Position numbers and translations under genes: made by a program | Part shown: one piece after another, positions 1-9,600 of the stretch | Numbering within the stretch: the first letter of the stretch is position 1 | Layout: each line of letters opens with the position of its first letter | The notes under the pieces: model-generated | The model's input: only the letters and a program-made list of their open reading frames with translations | Databases searched by the model: none | What the model was told of the DNA's origin: nothing | Assembly: GCF_905220995.1 (NCBI RefSeq) | Contig: NZ_CAJNBJ010000001.1 | Location: 682,001-746,000, forward strand | Source: Nitrospira defluvii | GTDB lineage: Bacteria; Nitrospirota; Nitrospiria; Nitrospirales; Nitrospiraceae | Length of the DNA: 64,000 nucleotides | Direction of reading: 5' to 3'

Positions 1-1
1 C

Positions 2-2338
2 GGGAAGCCGGTGATGGACTTCATCCACCCTGACTCCCACGCCATCGCACGACGGAGAATGACCCACATACGTGCCACGAACGGCACGGCCCCCCCGACC
101 GAAGAACAGTTCGTCGCACTCGACGGTAGACGCATCGAGGTGGAAGTGTCCGCTGCCGCCATCCGCTTCGAAGGGAAGTCGGCCATTCAAGTCATCCTGA
201 CCGACATTCGTGCACGAAAACAGTTGGAGCGGACGCTCCTGGCCACGAACATGCAGCTGGAAGCCATTTTGGCCAGCGCCACCAACGTCTCCATCATCGC
301 CACCGATCATGCCGGCGTCATCACGACCTTCAATACGGGAGCGGTGGGGATGCTGGGCTATGCCGAGACCGAGATGATTGGTCAACAGACACTCACCGCA
401 CTTCACCTGCAGGAAGAACTCGACCGACTGGCCGGCGAACTGCATCGCGACGCCGCAAACCCCTCCCACGCCTTCGAGGTGTTGACCGAACGGGCTCGCC
501 AAGGCGGATTCGACGAACGCGAATGGACGTACACCAGGAAAGACGGGGCACAGCTGACCGTTCTCGTCACCATCACCGGCCTCCGCAACGATAGCGGTCA
601 GTTGACTGGCTTTCTTGCCATCGGGAAAGACATCACGGAACGAAAACGAGCCGAAGCCGCGCTCACGCAGGCCGCGCTGGAGCTGGAACGGAAGAACGTA
701 GAACTGGCCCAGGCGCGCGATACGGCCCTGCAAACGGCTCAGATCAAAGCCGACTTCCTCGCCACGATGAGCCACGAAATCCGCACCCCGATGAACGCGA
801 TCATCGGTATGACCGGACTGCTCCTGGATACGGCCCTCACGCCGGAGCAGCACGACTTTGCCGATACGGTGCGCCGATCCAGCGATGCCCTGCTGACGAT
901 CGTGAACGACATTCTCGACTTCTCGAAGATCGAAGCCGGCAAGCTCCATTTTGAAGAATTGACCTTTGATCTCCGACTGGCCGTCGAGGACACTGTCGAG
1001 TTGCTCGCAGAACCGGCGCAGAGCAAGGGGCTGGAACTGATCACCCTAGTCGATGCCTCGGTCCCGGTCGGCGTCCTGGGAGATCCCGGCCGGCTCCGCC
1101 AGATCCTGGTCAATCTCGTCAGCAATGCCATCAAGTTTACGTCCACCGGGGAAGTCTTTCTCCAGGTCACTCGTGCCCCAGAAGCCGGACCGGATCTGCT
1201 GCGGTTTGCGATCACCGATACAGGCATCGGCATCCCGAAGGACGCACAAGCCAAGTTGTTCCAGGCCTTCATGCAGGCCGACAGTTCTACCACCCGTCGA
1301 TTCGGAGGCACGGGGCTGGGCCTCGCCATTTGCCAGCGCCTGGTTACCCAGATGAAAGGACACATCGGTGTCGAGAGCCGTCCAGGGGAAGGCAGCACCT
1401 TCTGGTTCACCGCACGATTCCCTGAGACCGCTCTGGCGGCCGCGCCTGCAGGCATCTCATGGAGCCGACTTCGCGGGCGGCGTATCTTGCTCGTGGACCC
1501 GAACAAGACCGTCCGCAAGGCGCTGCAACAAGAACTTTCCGCACAGGGCCTCGAGTGCCTGGGCGCCGAGACCGGCCAGGCAGCTGTGGAACTGGCGCAG
1601 ACCGCCGCCGCCATGCAGAAACCCTTCGACTTGGCGCTGATCGAGCTTCACCTGACTGATATGGACGGGTTCGAGACAGCATCCACCCTCAAACAGGATC
1701 CCCGCACCGCGGGCATGCGATTGGTCATTCTCACCACGGTCGGACGGCGAGGCGACGGCAGCACAGCCCAGGCGCTCGGCATCGACGCCTACCTCACCAA
1801 ACCGATCCGACAGTCACAGTTGCTCGAATGTTTCTGTCACCTGCTATGCGGGGGCGTACCCGCTTCGCCTCCGGACGCATCTGCATCCGCCGCATCCCCC
1901 TTGATCACCCGGCATACACTCACCGAAACCCAGGCGGCAACGGTTCCTCGACTCCTCCTCGCAGAAGACAATCCCGTGAACCAAAAGGTGGCGTGCAAAA
2001 TGTTGGAGAAACTCGGCTACCGGGTCGACGTGGCCAGCAACGGCCAGGAAGCCGTGGCCGCCCACGAACGCGCCCCGTACCCGCTGATTTTCATGGACTG
2101 CCAAATGCCGGAAGTGGACGGGTTCGAGGCCACGGCCCTCATCCGCAAGATGGAAGGAAAGTCCGCCCACACGCCCATTGTCGCCATGACCGCCAATGCC
2201 ATGCAGGGAGACCGTGAACGTTGTTTGGCTGCCGGTATGGACGACTATGTGGCGAAACCGATCCGTTCCAAAGAACTCCAAACGGTATTGGAAACCTGGC
2301 TCGGAAATCGCGCGACCAGGACCGGCACCACGGGATAG
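2..2338 (+). CDS. Hybrid sensor histidine kinase, 5' end outside window
   Basis: The frame is open to the window edge and the visible protein starts inside a PAS domain (GKPVMDFIHP), so the gene is partial. Numbering from the GTG at 11: rest of PAS 1-65, second PAS 78-205, linker 210-242, HisKA with phospho-accepting H255 (MSHEIRTP), HATPase about 355-470 with DTGIG and GTGLGL boxes, then two receivers. Receiver 2 has the normal acceptor D696 (FMDCQMP). Receiver 1 is degenerate: the acceptor position is E545 (LIELHLTD) and the acidic pair reads DP. No membrane segment is visible, so the kinase is probably cytoplasmic. It sits 22 bp upstream of a second kinase of the same design, probably in one operon. 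The ligand is unknown. Confidence 0.93.
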   Translation, partial: GKPVMDFIHPDSHAIARRRMTHIRATNGTAPPTEEQFVALDGRRIEVEVSAAAIRFEGKSAIQVILTDIRARKQLERTLLATNMQLEAILASATNVSIIATDHAGVITTFNTGAVGMLGYAETEMIGQQTLTALHLQEELDRLAGELHRDAANPSHAFEVLTERARQGGFDEREWTYTRKDGAQLTVLVTITGLRNDSGQLTGFLAIGKDITERKRAEAALTQAALELERKNVELAQARDTALQTAQIKADFLATMSHEIRTPMNAIIGMTGLLLDTALTPEQHDFADTVRRSSDALLTIVNDILDFSKIEAGKLHFEELTFDLRLAVEDTVELLAEPAQSKGLELITLVDASVPVGVLGDPGRLRQILVNLVSNAIKFTSTGEVFLQVTRAPEAGPDLLRFAITDTGIGIPKDAQAKLFQAFMQADSSTTRRFGGTGLGLAICQRLVTQMKGHIGVESRPGEGSTFWFTARFPETALAAAPAGISWSRLRGRRILLVDPNKTVRKALQQELSAQGLECLGAETGQAAVELAQTAAAMQKPFDLALIELHLTDMDGFETASTLKQDPRTAGMRLVILTTVGRRGDGSTAQALGIDAYLTKPIRQSQLLECFCHLLCGGVPASPPDASASAASPLITRHTLTETQAATVPRLLLAEDNPVNQKVACKMLEKLGYRVDVASNGQEAVAAHERAPYPLIFMDCQMPEVDGFEATALIRKMEGKSAHTPIVAMTANAMQGDRERCLAAGMDDYVAKPIRSKELQTVLETWLGNRATRTGTTG

Positions 2339-2360
2339 AGATAGAGAAGGAAGATCCACC

Positions 2361-5225
2361 ATGTCCGTCCACCCACTTCGTCCCAGGCCACGACCGCCGG
2401 ATCTCGCGCTGGACCCGAACATCCTGCATGTGTTGCCGGCCAACATCGCCGTGCTGGATGCGAAAGGCACGATTCTCGCGGTCAATGAAGCCTGGGAACG
2501 GTTTGCTGCGGCCAACGGCTTCGTCGACGATTCCTACGGCGTGGGACTGAATTATCTGCACATCTGTGACGCGGCTACATCAAGTGAAGACGCCGCGCAT
2601 GTCGCGCAAGGCATCCGGCATATCCTGGACGGCACCATCCGCGCCTTCTCTTATGAATACGAAAGCTCGAGCCCCTTCCTCCGCCGCTGGTTCCGCCTGA
2701 TCGTGACTCCGATGCAGGGACACCGGAGCTACGGTGCCGTGGTCATGCATATCAACGTCTCGGATTTAAAACAGGCCGAAGCCGCCATGCACCGCAGCGA
2801 AGCGAGATTGCGTGCGATCGTTGAGACGGCCGTGGACGGCATCGTCGTGATCAACAACCGGGGCATCATCGAATCCGTCAATCCGGCGGTTACCCGCATG
2901 TTCGGCTACCGCCCCGAGCAACTGCTCGGCCAGAACGTCAAACTGCTCATGCCCGACCCCTACCACACGGAACACGACCAGTACCTGCACAATTACTTGT
3001 CGTCAGGCCAGAAGAAAGTGATCGGCATCGGCCGCGAGGTCCTCGGCCTTCGTAGCGATGGCGTCTCGTTCCCCATCGAACTGGCCGTGAGTGAGATGCT
3101 CGTCGATGGCGCCCAGAAATTCACCGGGATTGTCCGCGATATCTCGTCCCGCAAACAGGCCGAGGCGCAGTTCCAGCAAGTCGTGGAATCGGCACCGAAC
3201 GGGATGTTGATGATCAACCCCCAGGGCAAGATCACGTTGGTCAACAAACAGGTCGAACAGATGTTTGGTTACACGCGTGAGGAAATGCTGGGGAAGCCGG
3301 TCGAGATCTTGATCCCCGAGCGGTTTCGCGCCGCCCATCCCACCCTGCGCTCCGGCTATTTTGCCGCCCCGACCTCACGGGTCATGGGAGCAGGACGAGA
3401 GTTGTTCGGGCTGCATAAAAACGGACATGAGTTTCCCGTCGAACTCGGCCTCAATCCGATCGATACGCCCGCCGGGAAACTTGCGCTGGCCTCCATCGTC
3501 GATATCTCCACGCGCAAACGTTCCGAACATGCGCTCTCCAAAGCGACACAGGATCTGGAGTGGAAGAACTGGGAATTGTCCGAAGCCCGTGACCAGGCCG
3601 TACGCGCCGGCCAAGCCAAGACCGACTTCCTGGCGACCATGAGCCACGAAATCCGTACCCCGATGAACGGGGTGATCGGCATGACGACTCTCTTGCTCGA
3701 CACCGAATTGACCCCTGAGCAGAAGGGATATCTTGACACGCTGAAACATTCCGGTGAATCGCTGCTCCGCATCATCAATGATATTTTGGACTACTCCAAG
3801 ATCGAGGCGGGCAAGTTCACCATTGAACAAATCCCCTTTGATCTGCGCATGACCATCGAAGACACACTGGACATCCTGGCCCCGACCGCGCAGGGGCGAG
3901 AGCTGGAACTGGTCGGCCTCATCGATGCGCAGACCCCACGCACCGTGATCGGCGATCCCGGGCGGATCAGGCAAATTCTGACCAACCTGATTGGCAATGC
4001 CATCAAGTTTACCGAGAAGGGCGAAGTGCTGATCCAAGTTTTGCAAACGGAGGAAAGCCCTGGCTCCGTCACCCTGCGCTTCGAGGTCATCGATACCGGG
4101 ATCGGCCTGACGCAGGAAGCCCAAGCCAAGATGTTCCAGGCATTTTCGCAAGCCGACAGCTCGACGGCTCGTAAATACGGCGGCACGGGGCTCGGCCTCT
4201 CGATCTGCAAACGCCTGGTGGAGTTAATGAACGGGGAGATCGGACTCCAGTCGATGCCGGGCCTGGGAACCCGCATTTCGTTCACGGTGAAGTTCGGTAC
4301 CCCGGAAGAAGGCACCGCTCCCGTCACACCTCCCTTGCCCGTCAAACATCTCAACGGCCTTCGGGTCTGCCTGGTGGATGATAATGCTACTAATCGGAGT
4401 CTGCTCCAGTACCATGTCTCAGCCTGGAACATGACCCACGAGAGCGCCGTGGATGGCCCCTCAGCCTTGAACCTGTTACGGCGGGCGGCTCAGGACGGCG
4501 CCCCCTTCGACATCGCCATCGTCGATGTGCACATGCCGGAGATGAGCGGGCTGGAACTCTGTCGTTTGATCAAGGAAGATCCGACCATCGCGAAGACCCA
4601 CGTGATCCTGCTGACGTCCTCCGGCCAGCGCGGAGATAGTATCCTCGCGAAAGAAGTAGGCGCCGCCGCGTACCTGACCAAACCGATTCGCGAGCGTCAT
4701 CTGGCCGATTGTATTCGCCTCACGCTTGGGCGAGAAGGCCGCGAGGAAGACAAGGGACAATTGATTACGCGACACACCCTGACCGAAGCGAAGGCCCGCA
4801 CGGTCCAGCGTGTGCTGGTGGTGGACGATAATCCGATCAATCAGCGCGTGGCCGTGAAAATGTTGGAGAAGCTGGGGTGTCGCGTGGACCTGGCGGGAAC
4901 CGGCATGGAGGCCTTGGCCGCCATCTGCCGGCATCCCTACCCACTGGTGTTCATGGATTGCCAGATGCCGGAACTCGACGGATTCGAAACCACCCGGTTG
5001 ATTCGCTCACAGGAACAGCCAGGCACCCGCCTTCCCATCATTGCGATGACCGCCAACGCCATGGCCGGCGACCGCGAAGCCTGTCTCAAGGCCGGCATGG
5101 ACGACTTCATCAGCAAACCGATCATTGCCGCCGACCTCAAAGCGACGGTTGCCCACTGGCTACCCGATGCCAGACCTGAAGACCTGAAGCTCTCCACCGC
5201 CGATGATGCGCCTGCCGATGCCTAG
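2361..5225 (+). CDS. Hybrid sensor histidine kinase with FixL-type PAS
   Basis: A 954-residue soluble hybrid kinase. I chose the ATG at 2361 because of the purine-rich AGAAGGAAG just upstream; the frame is also open further upstream, inside the preceding gene. Domains: PAS 1 about 16-130, PAS 2 about 145-260, PAS 3 about 265-385, HisKA with H429, HATPase about 533-650, receiver 1 with D722, receiver 2 with D866. PAS 2 resembles the haem PAS of FixL: H205 sits in the proximal-ligand position and R225, exactly 20 residues later in GIGREV, matches the distal Arg (His200 and Arg220 in Bradyrhizobium FixL). Oxygen or another gas is therefore a candidate signal. PAS 3 keeps the His/Arg pair (H326, R346) but with a generic PAS sequence. 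No separate response regulator lies beside it. Confidence 0.92.
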   Translation: MSVHPLRPRPRPPDLALDPNILHVLPANIAVLDAKGTILAVNEAWERFAAANGFVDDSYGVGLNYLHICDAATSSEDAAHVAQGIRHILDGTIRAFSYEYESSSPFLRRWFRLIVTPMQGHRSYGAVVMHINVSDLKQAEAAMHRSEARLRAIVETAVDGIVVINNRGIIESVNPAVTRMFGYRPEQLLGQNVKLLMPDPYHTEHDQYLHNYLSSGQKKVIGIGREVLGLRSDGVSFPIELAVSEMLVDGAQKFTGIVRDISSRKQAEAQFQQVVESAPNGMLMINPQGKITLVNKQVEQMFGYTREEMLGKPVEILIPERFRAAHPTLRSGYFAAPTSRVMGAGRELFGLHKNGHEFPVELGLNPIDTPAGKLALASIVDISTRKRSEHALSKATQDLEWKNWELSEARDQAVRAGQAKTDFLATMSHEIRTPMNGVIGMTTLLLDTELTPEQKGYLDTLKHSGESLLRIINDILDYSKIEAGKFTIEQIPFDLRMTIEDTLDILAPTAQGRELELVGLIDAQTPRTVIGDPGRIRQILTNLIGNAIKFTEKGEVLIQVLQTEESPGSVTLRFEVIDTGIGLTQEAQAKMFQAFSQADSSTARKYGGTGLGLSICKRLVELMNGEIGLQSMPGLGTRISFTVKFGTPEEGTAPVTPPLPVKHLNGLRVCLVDDNATNRSLLQYHVSAWNMTHESAVDGPSALNLLRRAAQDGAPFDIAIVDVHMPEMSGLELCRLIKEDPTIAKTHVILLTSSGQRGDSILAKEVGAAAYLTKPIRERHLADCIRLTLGREGREEDKGQLITRHTLTEAKARTVQRVLVVDDNPINQRVAVKMLEKLGCRVDLAGTGMEALAAICRHPYPLVFMDCQMPELDGFETTRLIRSQEQPGTRLPIIAMTANAMAGDREACLKAGMDDFISKPIIAADLKATVAHWLPDARPEDLKLSTADDAPADA

Positions 5226-5415
5226 CAGGCTGTTGACAAAGTCCGCCAGCAGCGTTCTCGCGTCGCTCCGAGGCTCACCGTACGGCACGAGTACGATTCG
5301 CCTCTGGGACACTGGGCGCTCACCGACTCGCGCCCGTCCGCAGGCGTGACGCTCCTTCTTCGTCGCATCGCGGACCTCGCTGCGGCCTTGCTGAACGACC
5401 TTTCTGAACAGCCTG
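5226..5415. repeat. Long imperfect inverted-repeat element, copy 1
   Basis: The element starts directly after the kinase stop codon. Its ends are imperfect inverted repeats of about 25 bp (CAGGCTGTTGACAAAGTCCG at the left, the complement of CAGGCTGTTCAGAAAGGTCG at the right). Read on the minus strand it shares AGGCCGCAGCGAG near one end and GCGAGAACG-TGCTGGCGG near the other with the element at 59498-59620, so the two are copies of one family. No open frame inside is convincing. It may be a small non-autonomous mobile repeat, a REP-like element or a transcription-ending structure. The rest of the 442-bp gap up to 5667 holds only the promoter described at 5609. Confidence 0.7.
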
Positions 5416-5608
5416 CAGGGCATCCAGATCCGATCAGTCACCATACGCACCAATCCTTTCTGGGGGGGGCGGCGTAGGGTTTGTCTTCCCACTGCTGGTC
5501 GGTCGATGTCGCCACACCTTACGACCCCGCGCAATCAGGCCCCTTCTTCCGCCTGCGCCGCGTCTCCCGCCAGCGTGTTTGCCGGCTATCTGGTGATCGA
5601 TCTCACGA

Positions 5609-5637
5609 TTGACAGAACCCCACGCGCCCACTAGGAT
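5609..5637 (+). promoter_or_regulatory. Sigma70-type promoter for the UPF0114 gene
   Basis: A perfect TTGACA at 5609-5614 is followed after 17 bp by TAGGAT at 5632-5637. Transcription would begin near 5644, just before the AAGGAGG ribosome-binding site at 5649-5655 and the GTG start at 5668. Confidence 0.6.
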
Positions 5638-5667
5638 ACGCCCTCAACAAGGAGGGTCCGTACCAGC

Positions 5668-6225
5668 GTGAGTCATCCGTCTGCATCCCATACCCCGTCC
5701 GCACCGCCTACAGCAGCCCATCGCGTCGAGCAGCTCTTCGAAATCCTGATCTTCGGCAGCCGCTGGATTCAGGCTCCGCTCTATGGCGGACTCATCGTGG
5801 CCGAGCTGCTCTATGCCGCCAAGTTCCTGGCGGAACTCTGGCACATGATCGTCCATTTCCGGGAAGAGACCGAAACCCTGTTCATGCTGGGTGTGCTGTC
5901 ACTGATCGACGTCACGATGGTCGCCAATCTACTGACCATGGTCATCATCGGCGGTTATGCAACCTTCGTCAGCAAACTCGATCTGGAAACCCACCCAGAC
6001 CGCCCCGAATGGCTCACGCACGTGGATCCCGGCACTATCAAGATCAAGCTGGCCGCTTCGCTCGTCGGCATCTCCAGCATTCATCTGTTAAAGGCCTTTG
6101 TGGACGTGACCAACGAAAATCCCGAACACATCAAGTGGAAGATTTTCATCCACCTCACGTTCCTGGGCTCGGCGATTTTCCTGGCCTACACTGACAAACT
6201 GATGCAGCGGGACCGGAAACACTGA
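5668..6225 (+). CDS. UPF0114 (YqhA-like) inner-membrane protein
   Basis: A 185-residue membrane protein of the UPF0114/TIGR00645 family. After a polar N-terminus of about 20 residues comes RVEQLFEILIFGSRWIQAPL, typical of the family, then hydrophobic segments near residues 35-55, 70-100 and 125-150 and a last one near 165-178. The family motif region LLTMVIIGGYATFVSKLD is present. The function of YqhA-like proteins is not established. The start is GTG, chosen from AAGGAGG 12 bp upstream; a good promoter precedes it. It is probably a single-gene unit; the next gene follows after 387 bp. Confidence 0.9.
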   Translation: MSHPSASHTPSAPPTAAHRVEQLFEILIFGSRWIQAPLYGGLIVAELLYAAKFLAELWHMIVHFREETETLFMLGVLSLIDVTMVANLLTMVIIGGYATFVSKLDLETHPDRPEWLTHVDPGTIKIKLAASLVGISSIHLLKAFVDVTNENPEHIKWKIFIHLTFLGSAIFLAYTDKLMQRDRKH

Positions 6226-6612
6226 CGGCTTCCCTCAGTCGGTGAGATACACTTCACGACCTTGGCTGGTCCCAGCGGCAGGACGGCGTTGGCGCCAGGC
6301 CTCTCATCCAGCCTTTTGGCGCCAGCGAGGCAGCCGAACATCAGTCGGACCGGAATCGTGGCACCGTCGCGTATCGATTGGGATACGGGCTGTATCAATT
6401 CCGATAATCGCGTCCATGCCGCGCTACGCATTCACTCGCAACCCCTCACTGCTTCTCTCGGAAACCGTGCCTCCTTCGCGGCCTTGGCGGCACCGACCCC
6501 TTTTCAGCCCCAGGGCATGTGCCTTGCCTTTTCTTCCCGTACGATCGTGTACTCGAATCGGTTCTTGCGCAGGCCACCACCAGACCGGTCCATCGATTAT
6601 CCTGGAGTCCCG
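6226..6612 (+). other. Intergenic region, 387 bp, no gene recognised
   Basis: The reading frame of the downstream patatin gene stays open through most of this stretch (from 6262), but the translated sequence is rich in Arg, Ser and Pro without domain character, and the patatin homology begins only after 6613. A weak hairpin (CTGACGG...CCCTCAG) follows the upstream stop codon. I see no other structure. Confidence 0.5.
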
Positions 6613-9600
6613 ATGAGCACACCGCATCCATCACATGATTGCCCCCTCTCGCTCGCGAAGATTCTGCTTGAGGAAACCGAACTCCTCGATGGCCCCTTCC
6701 CGGACGACCATCCCGTGAAGGTGTTAGCCGTGAAAAATTCCGATGGCACGCTGGACAAGGAGCTGATTGAGGAGCTCCGCCGGTACATCCACGGGCGTCA
6801 CCCAAAGCAGGCAGGCCTGTGCCTTTCCGGCGGAGGAATACGGAGCGCGACCTTTGGGCTGGGCATCCTGCAATCGTTGGCCAAGCTGCAGATCTTGGAC
6901 AAGTTTGACTATTTGTCCACCGTCTCTGGCGGCGGTTACATCGGCAGTTGGTTGACGGCCTGGATCCATCGCCACCCTCGCGGCTTGGACGGGGTCGTGG
7001 ACGATCTGAGCAAGGCGCCGAATACCGGCGCAGCCGACGCCTCGCCGCCGGTCCGCTGGCTTCGCAACTACAGCAACTACCTCAGCCCCCGTCTTGGGTT
7101 CTTCTCTGCCGACTCTTGGACTCTGCTGGGCATTTACCTGCGCAACCTGGGCTTAAACTGGATGGTCCTGCTCCCCCTCCTGGCGATCCCGCTCCTCGGA
7201 CCACGGTGGATCATCGCCCTCACCCAACTTCATACCGCAAAGTCACCGCTCCCCGACTGGGCCACTCCCGCACTATTGATCGTCGGACTCGGTCTCGCGG
7301 TCATGGCCCTGATCTATCTCCACCTCTGCCGCCCCACCCTGAGTGAGTACCGTCGTGACCGCTGGTGGCACAGGTTGGAGACTCAGGCGTGGTTTCTACG
7401 TGCGTGCCTGGCCCCCTTGATCCTCTCGCTCGGCTGCCTCACCACCGCCTGGGCCTGGTTTCGCAACGGCGGCGGCACCCTCGACCAGATCACCGTGCAC
7501 CAGGCCGTGATCGGCGGCGCCTTGCTCCACACCGGCAGCTGGCTTTTTTCCGCCGTGGCACTCAAACGATTCAAGGCCATGACGCGATGGTTGCTCTCGG
7601 AAACCTTCGCCGTGGCCGCCACCGGCGCACTCGGCGGCTTGTTTCTGCGCGGAGCCTTGGCCAAGCTGCCGGATGGCGTCGTCGTCGCACGGTTTGCCGA
7701 ATGGTTTGCCTGCTTCGCGGTGCCGGGAGTCCTGGCCCTGTTTCTGCTCACCGCCACTATCTTTATCGGCCTCGCCAGCCGGTTCACGGAAGAGCAAGAT
7801 CGTGAGTGGTGGGGCCGCACGGGATCCTGGATGCTGATCGCGATGATCATGTGGATCGGGCTGTGCGGCATTGTCGTCTTCGGCCCCGGTTTGATCCATT
7901 GGATGACTCCACAGGTCGCCGCGTCGGTCGGCGGACTGTCCGGCCTCCTCACCTTGCTCCTGGGATTCAGCTCCCGAACCACCGCGCAGCAACAGGAAGA
8001 ACGATCCACAACCACCGCACTGACCGACCTGGCGGTTCGCGCAGCCGCTCCATTGTTCATGATCGGCGTGCTCATCGCCCTGGCCCTCGGCACGAGCTGG
8101 CAATTGGACCTGCTCGCGCACCAGTACGACCGGCGCGTGAATGATCTCGCCGCTCCTCTGCAGACCGGCCTCGGAATCCGGGCGGATCCGTGGGGCCACG
8201 ATCAAGTTCTCCACCAGACACCCGTGTGGCTGCTGTTCCGCTTCACGGTCACCGTCCTGCTCCTCGGGCTGCTGATGTCCAGCTTCATCAACATCAATCG
8301 GTTCTCCCTCCACGCGATGTATCGCAACCGCCTCATTCGCGCGTACCTCGGCGCGTCCCGCGTGCAGGCCGAACGCGACCTGACCTTCAATCCCTTTACC
8401 GGTTTCGACAATCTCGACAATCCGGCCATGAGCGACATGCGGTTCGACGAGGTGCGCGTTGCCCGGTGGTTCCATACGCAGGAGCGGCGACAACCCACTA
8501 TCCCGGCCTTGGTCGACTACCTCCACCTATCGAACCCGACGCCGGATCAACAGGACCATCTGCGCGCACAACTCCCGCAAGACTTGCGGCTGGCGCCGGT
8601 TCGCACACGCCTGAGTGAGGCGGCGCGGCAACTCCGTCTCGGCCCTGCCGGCCTCGCCCGGCTCACCGCCTTGCAGTTACCGGGCACCGCCGCGGGACGA
8701 GCGGCCACTACCTGGTTTGCCGATCTCTTCATACACCAACGCCATACGCAACGCCCCAGACCGTTGCATCTGGTCAACATCGCCCTCAACCTGGTCAAGG
8801 GTGACAACCTGGCGTGGCAACAGCGAAAGGCCCAATCATTTACGATCAGTCCCCTGCACAGCGGCAGTTGGAATCTCGGCTACCGGCGTTCCGACGAGTA
8901 CGGAGCCAACCGGTACATCGGCCAACCATTGTCGCTAGGCACCGCCCTGGCCATTTCTGGGGCCGCCGCCAGCCCCAACATGGGTTACCATTCATCCTCG
9001 GCGGTGACATTTCTCCTGGCCCTCTTCAATATTCGCCTCGGGTGGTGGCTGGGCAATCCCGGACCGGCCGGCGCAGACACCTACCGCCAGGCGTCACCGA
9101 CTCTCTCGATCCGGCCTTTGCTGGCAGAAGCGTTCGGGCTCACGGATTCCTGCCATCCGTACGTCTATCTGTCGGACGGCGGACACTTCGAAAATCTTGG
9201 GCTCTACGAAATGGTGCGACGCCGCTGTCACTGCATCCTCGTCGTGGATGCCGGTTGCGATCCCAGCCTCGCCTTTGAAGACTTCGGGAACGCCATCCGC
9301 AAGATTCGCATCGACCTGGGGATCGATATCGAGATCAACCTCGACCAGATCAAACGATCGCCGGACGCCGGAACCAGCGCCCGCCACCATGCCATCGGCA
9401 CGATCCGGTACGACAAGGTCGATGACAATGCCACCGCCGGCACGCTGGTCTACCTCAAGCCGTCGCTGACCGGCAGCGAGCCCACGGATGTGCAGGATTA
9501 TGCGGCGCGCCATCCGGCCTTTCCCCATGAATCGACTTCCGATCAGTTCTTTGACGAAGCCCAGTTCGAATCCTATCGCCGCCTCGGGGAGCATGTCGCC

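Noticed and set aside
739-1614. 291-codon open frame antisense to the first kinase
   Set aside because: Arg/Ser-rich composition typical of antisense frames in GC-rich DNA; the kinase on the other strand is unambiguous.
3160-3510. Third PAS of the kinase at 2361 as a second haem PAS (H326, R346)
   Set aside because: The His/Arg spacing is right, but the surrounding sequence (PERFRAAH, MGAGREL) is found in many PAS domains not known to bind haem, so it is weak evidence alone.
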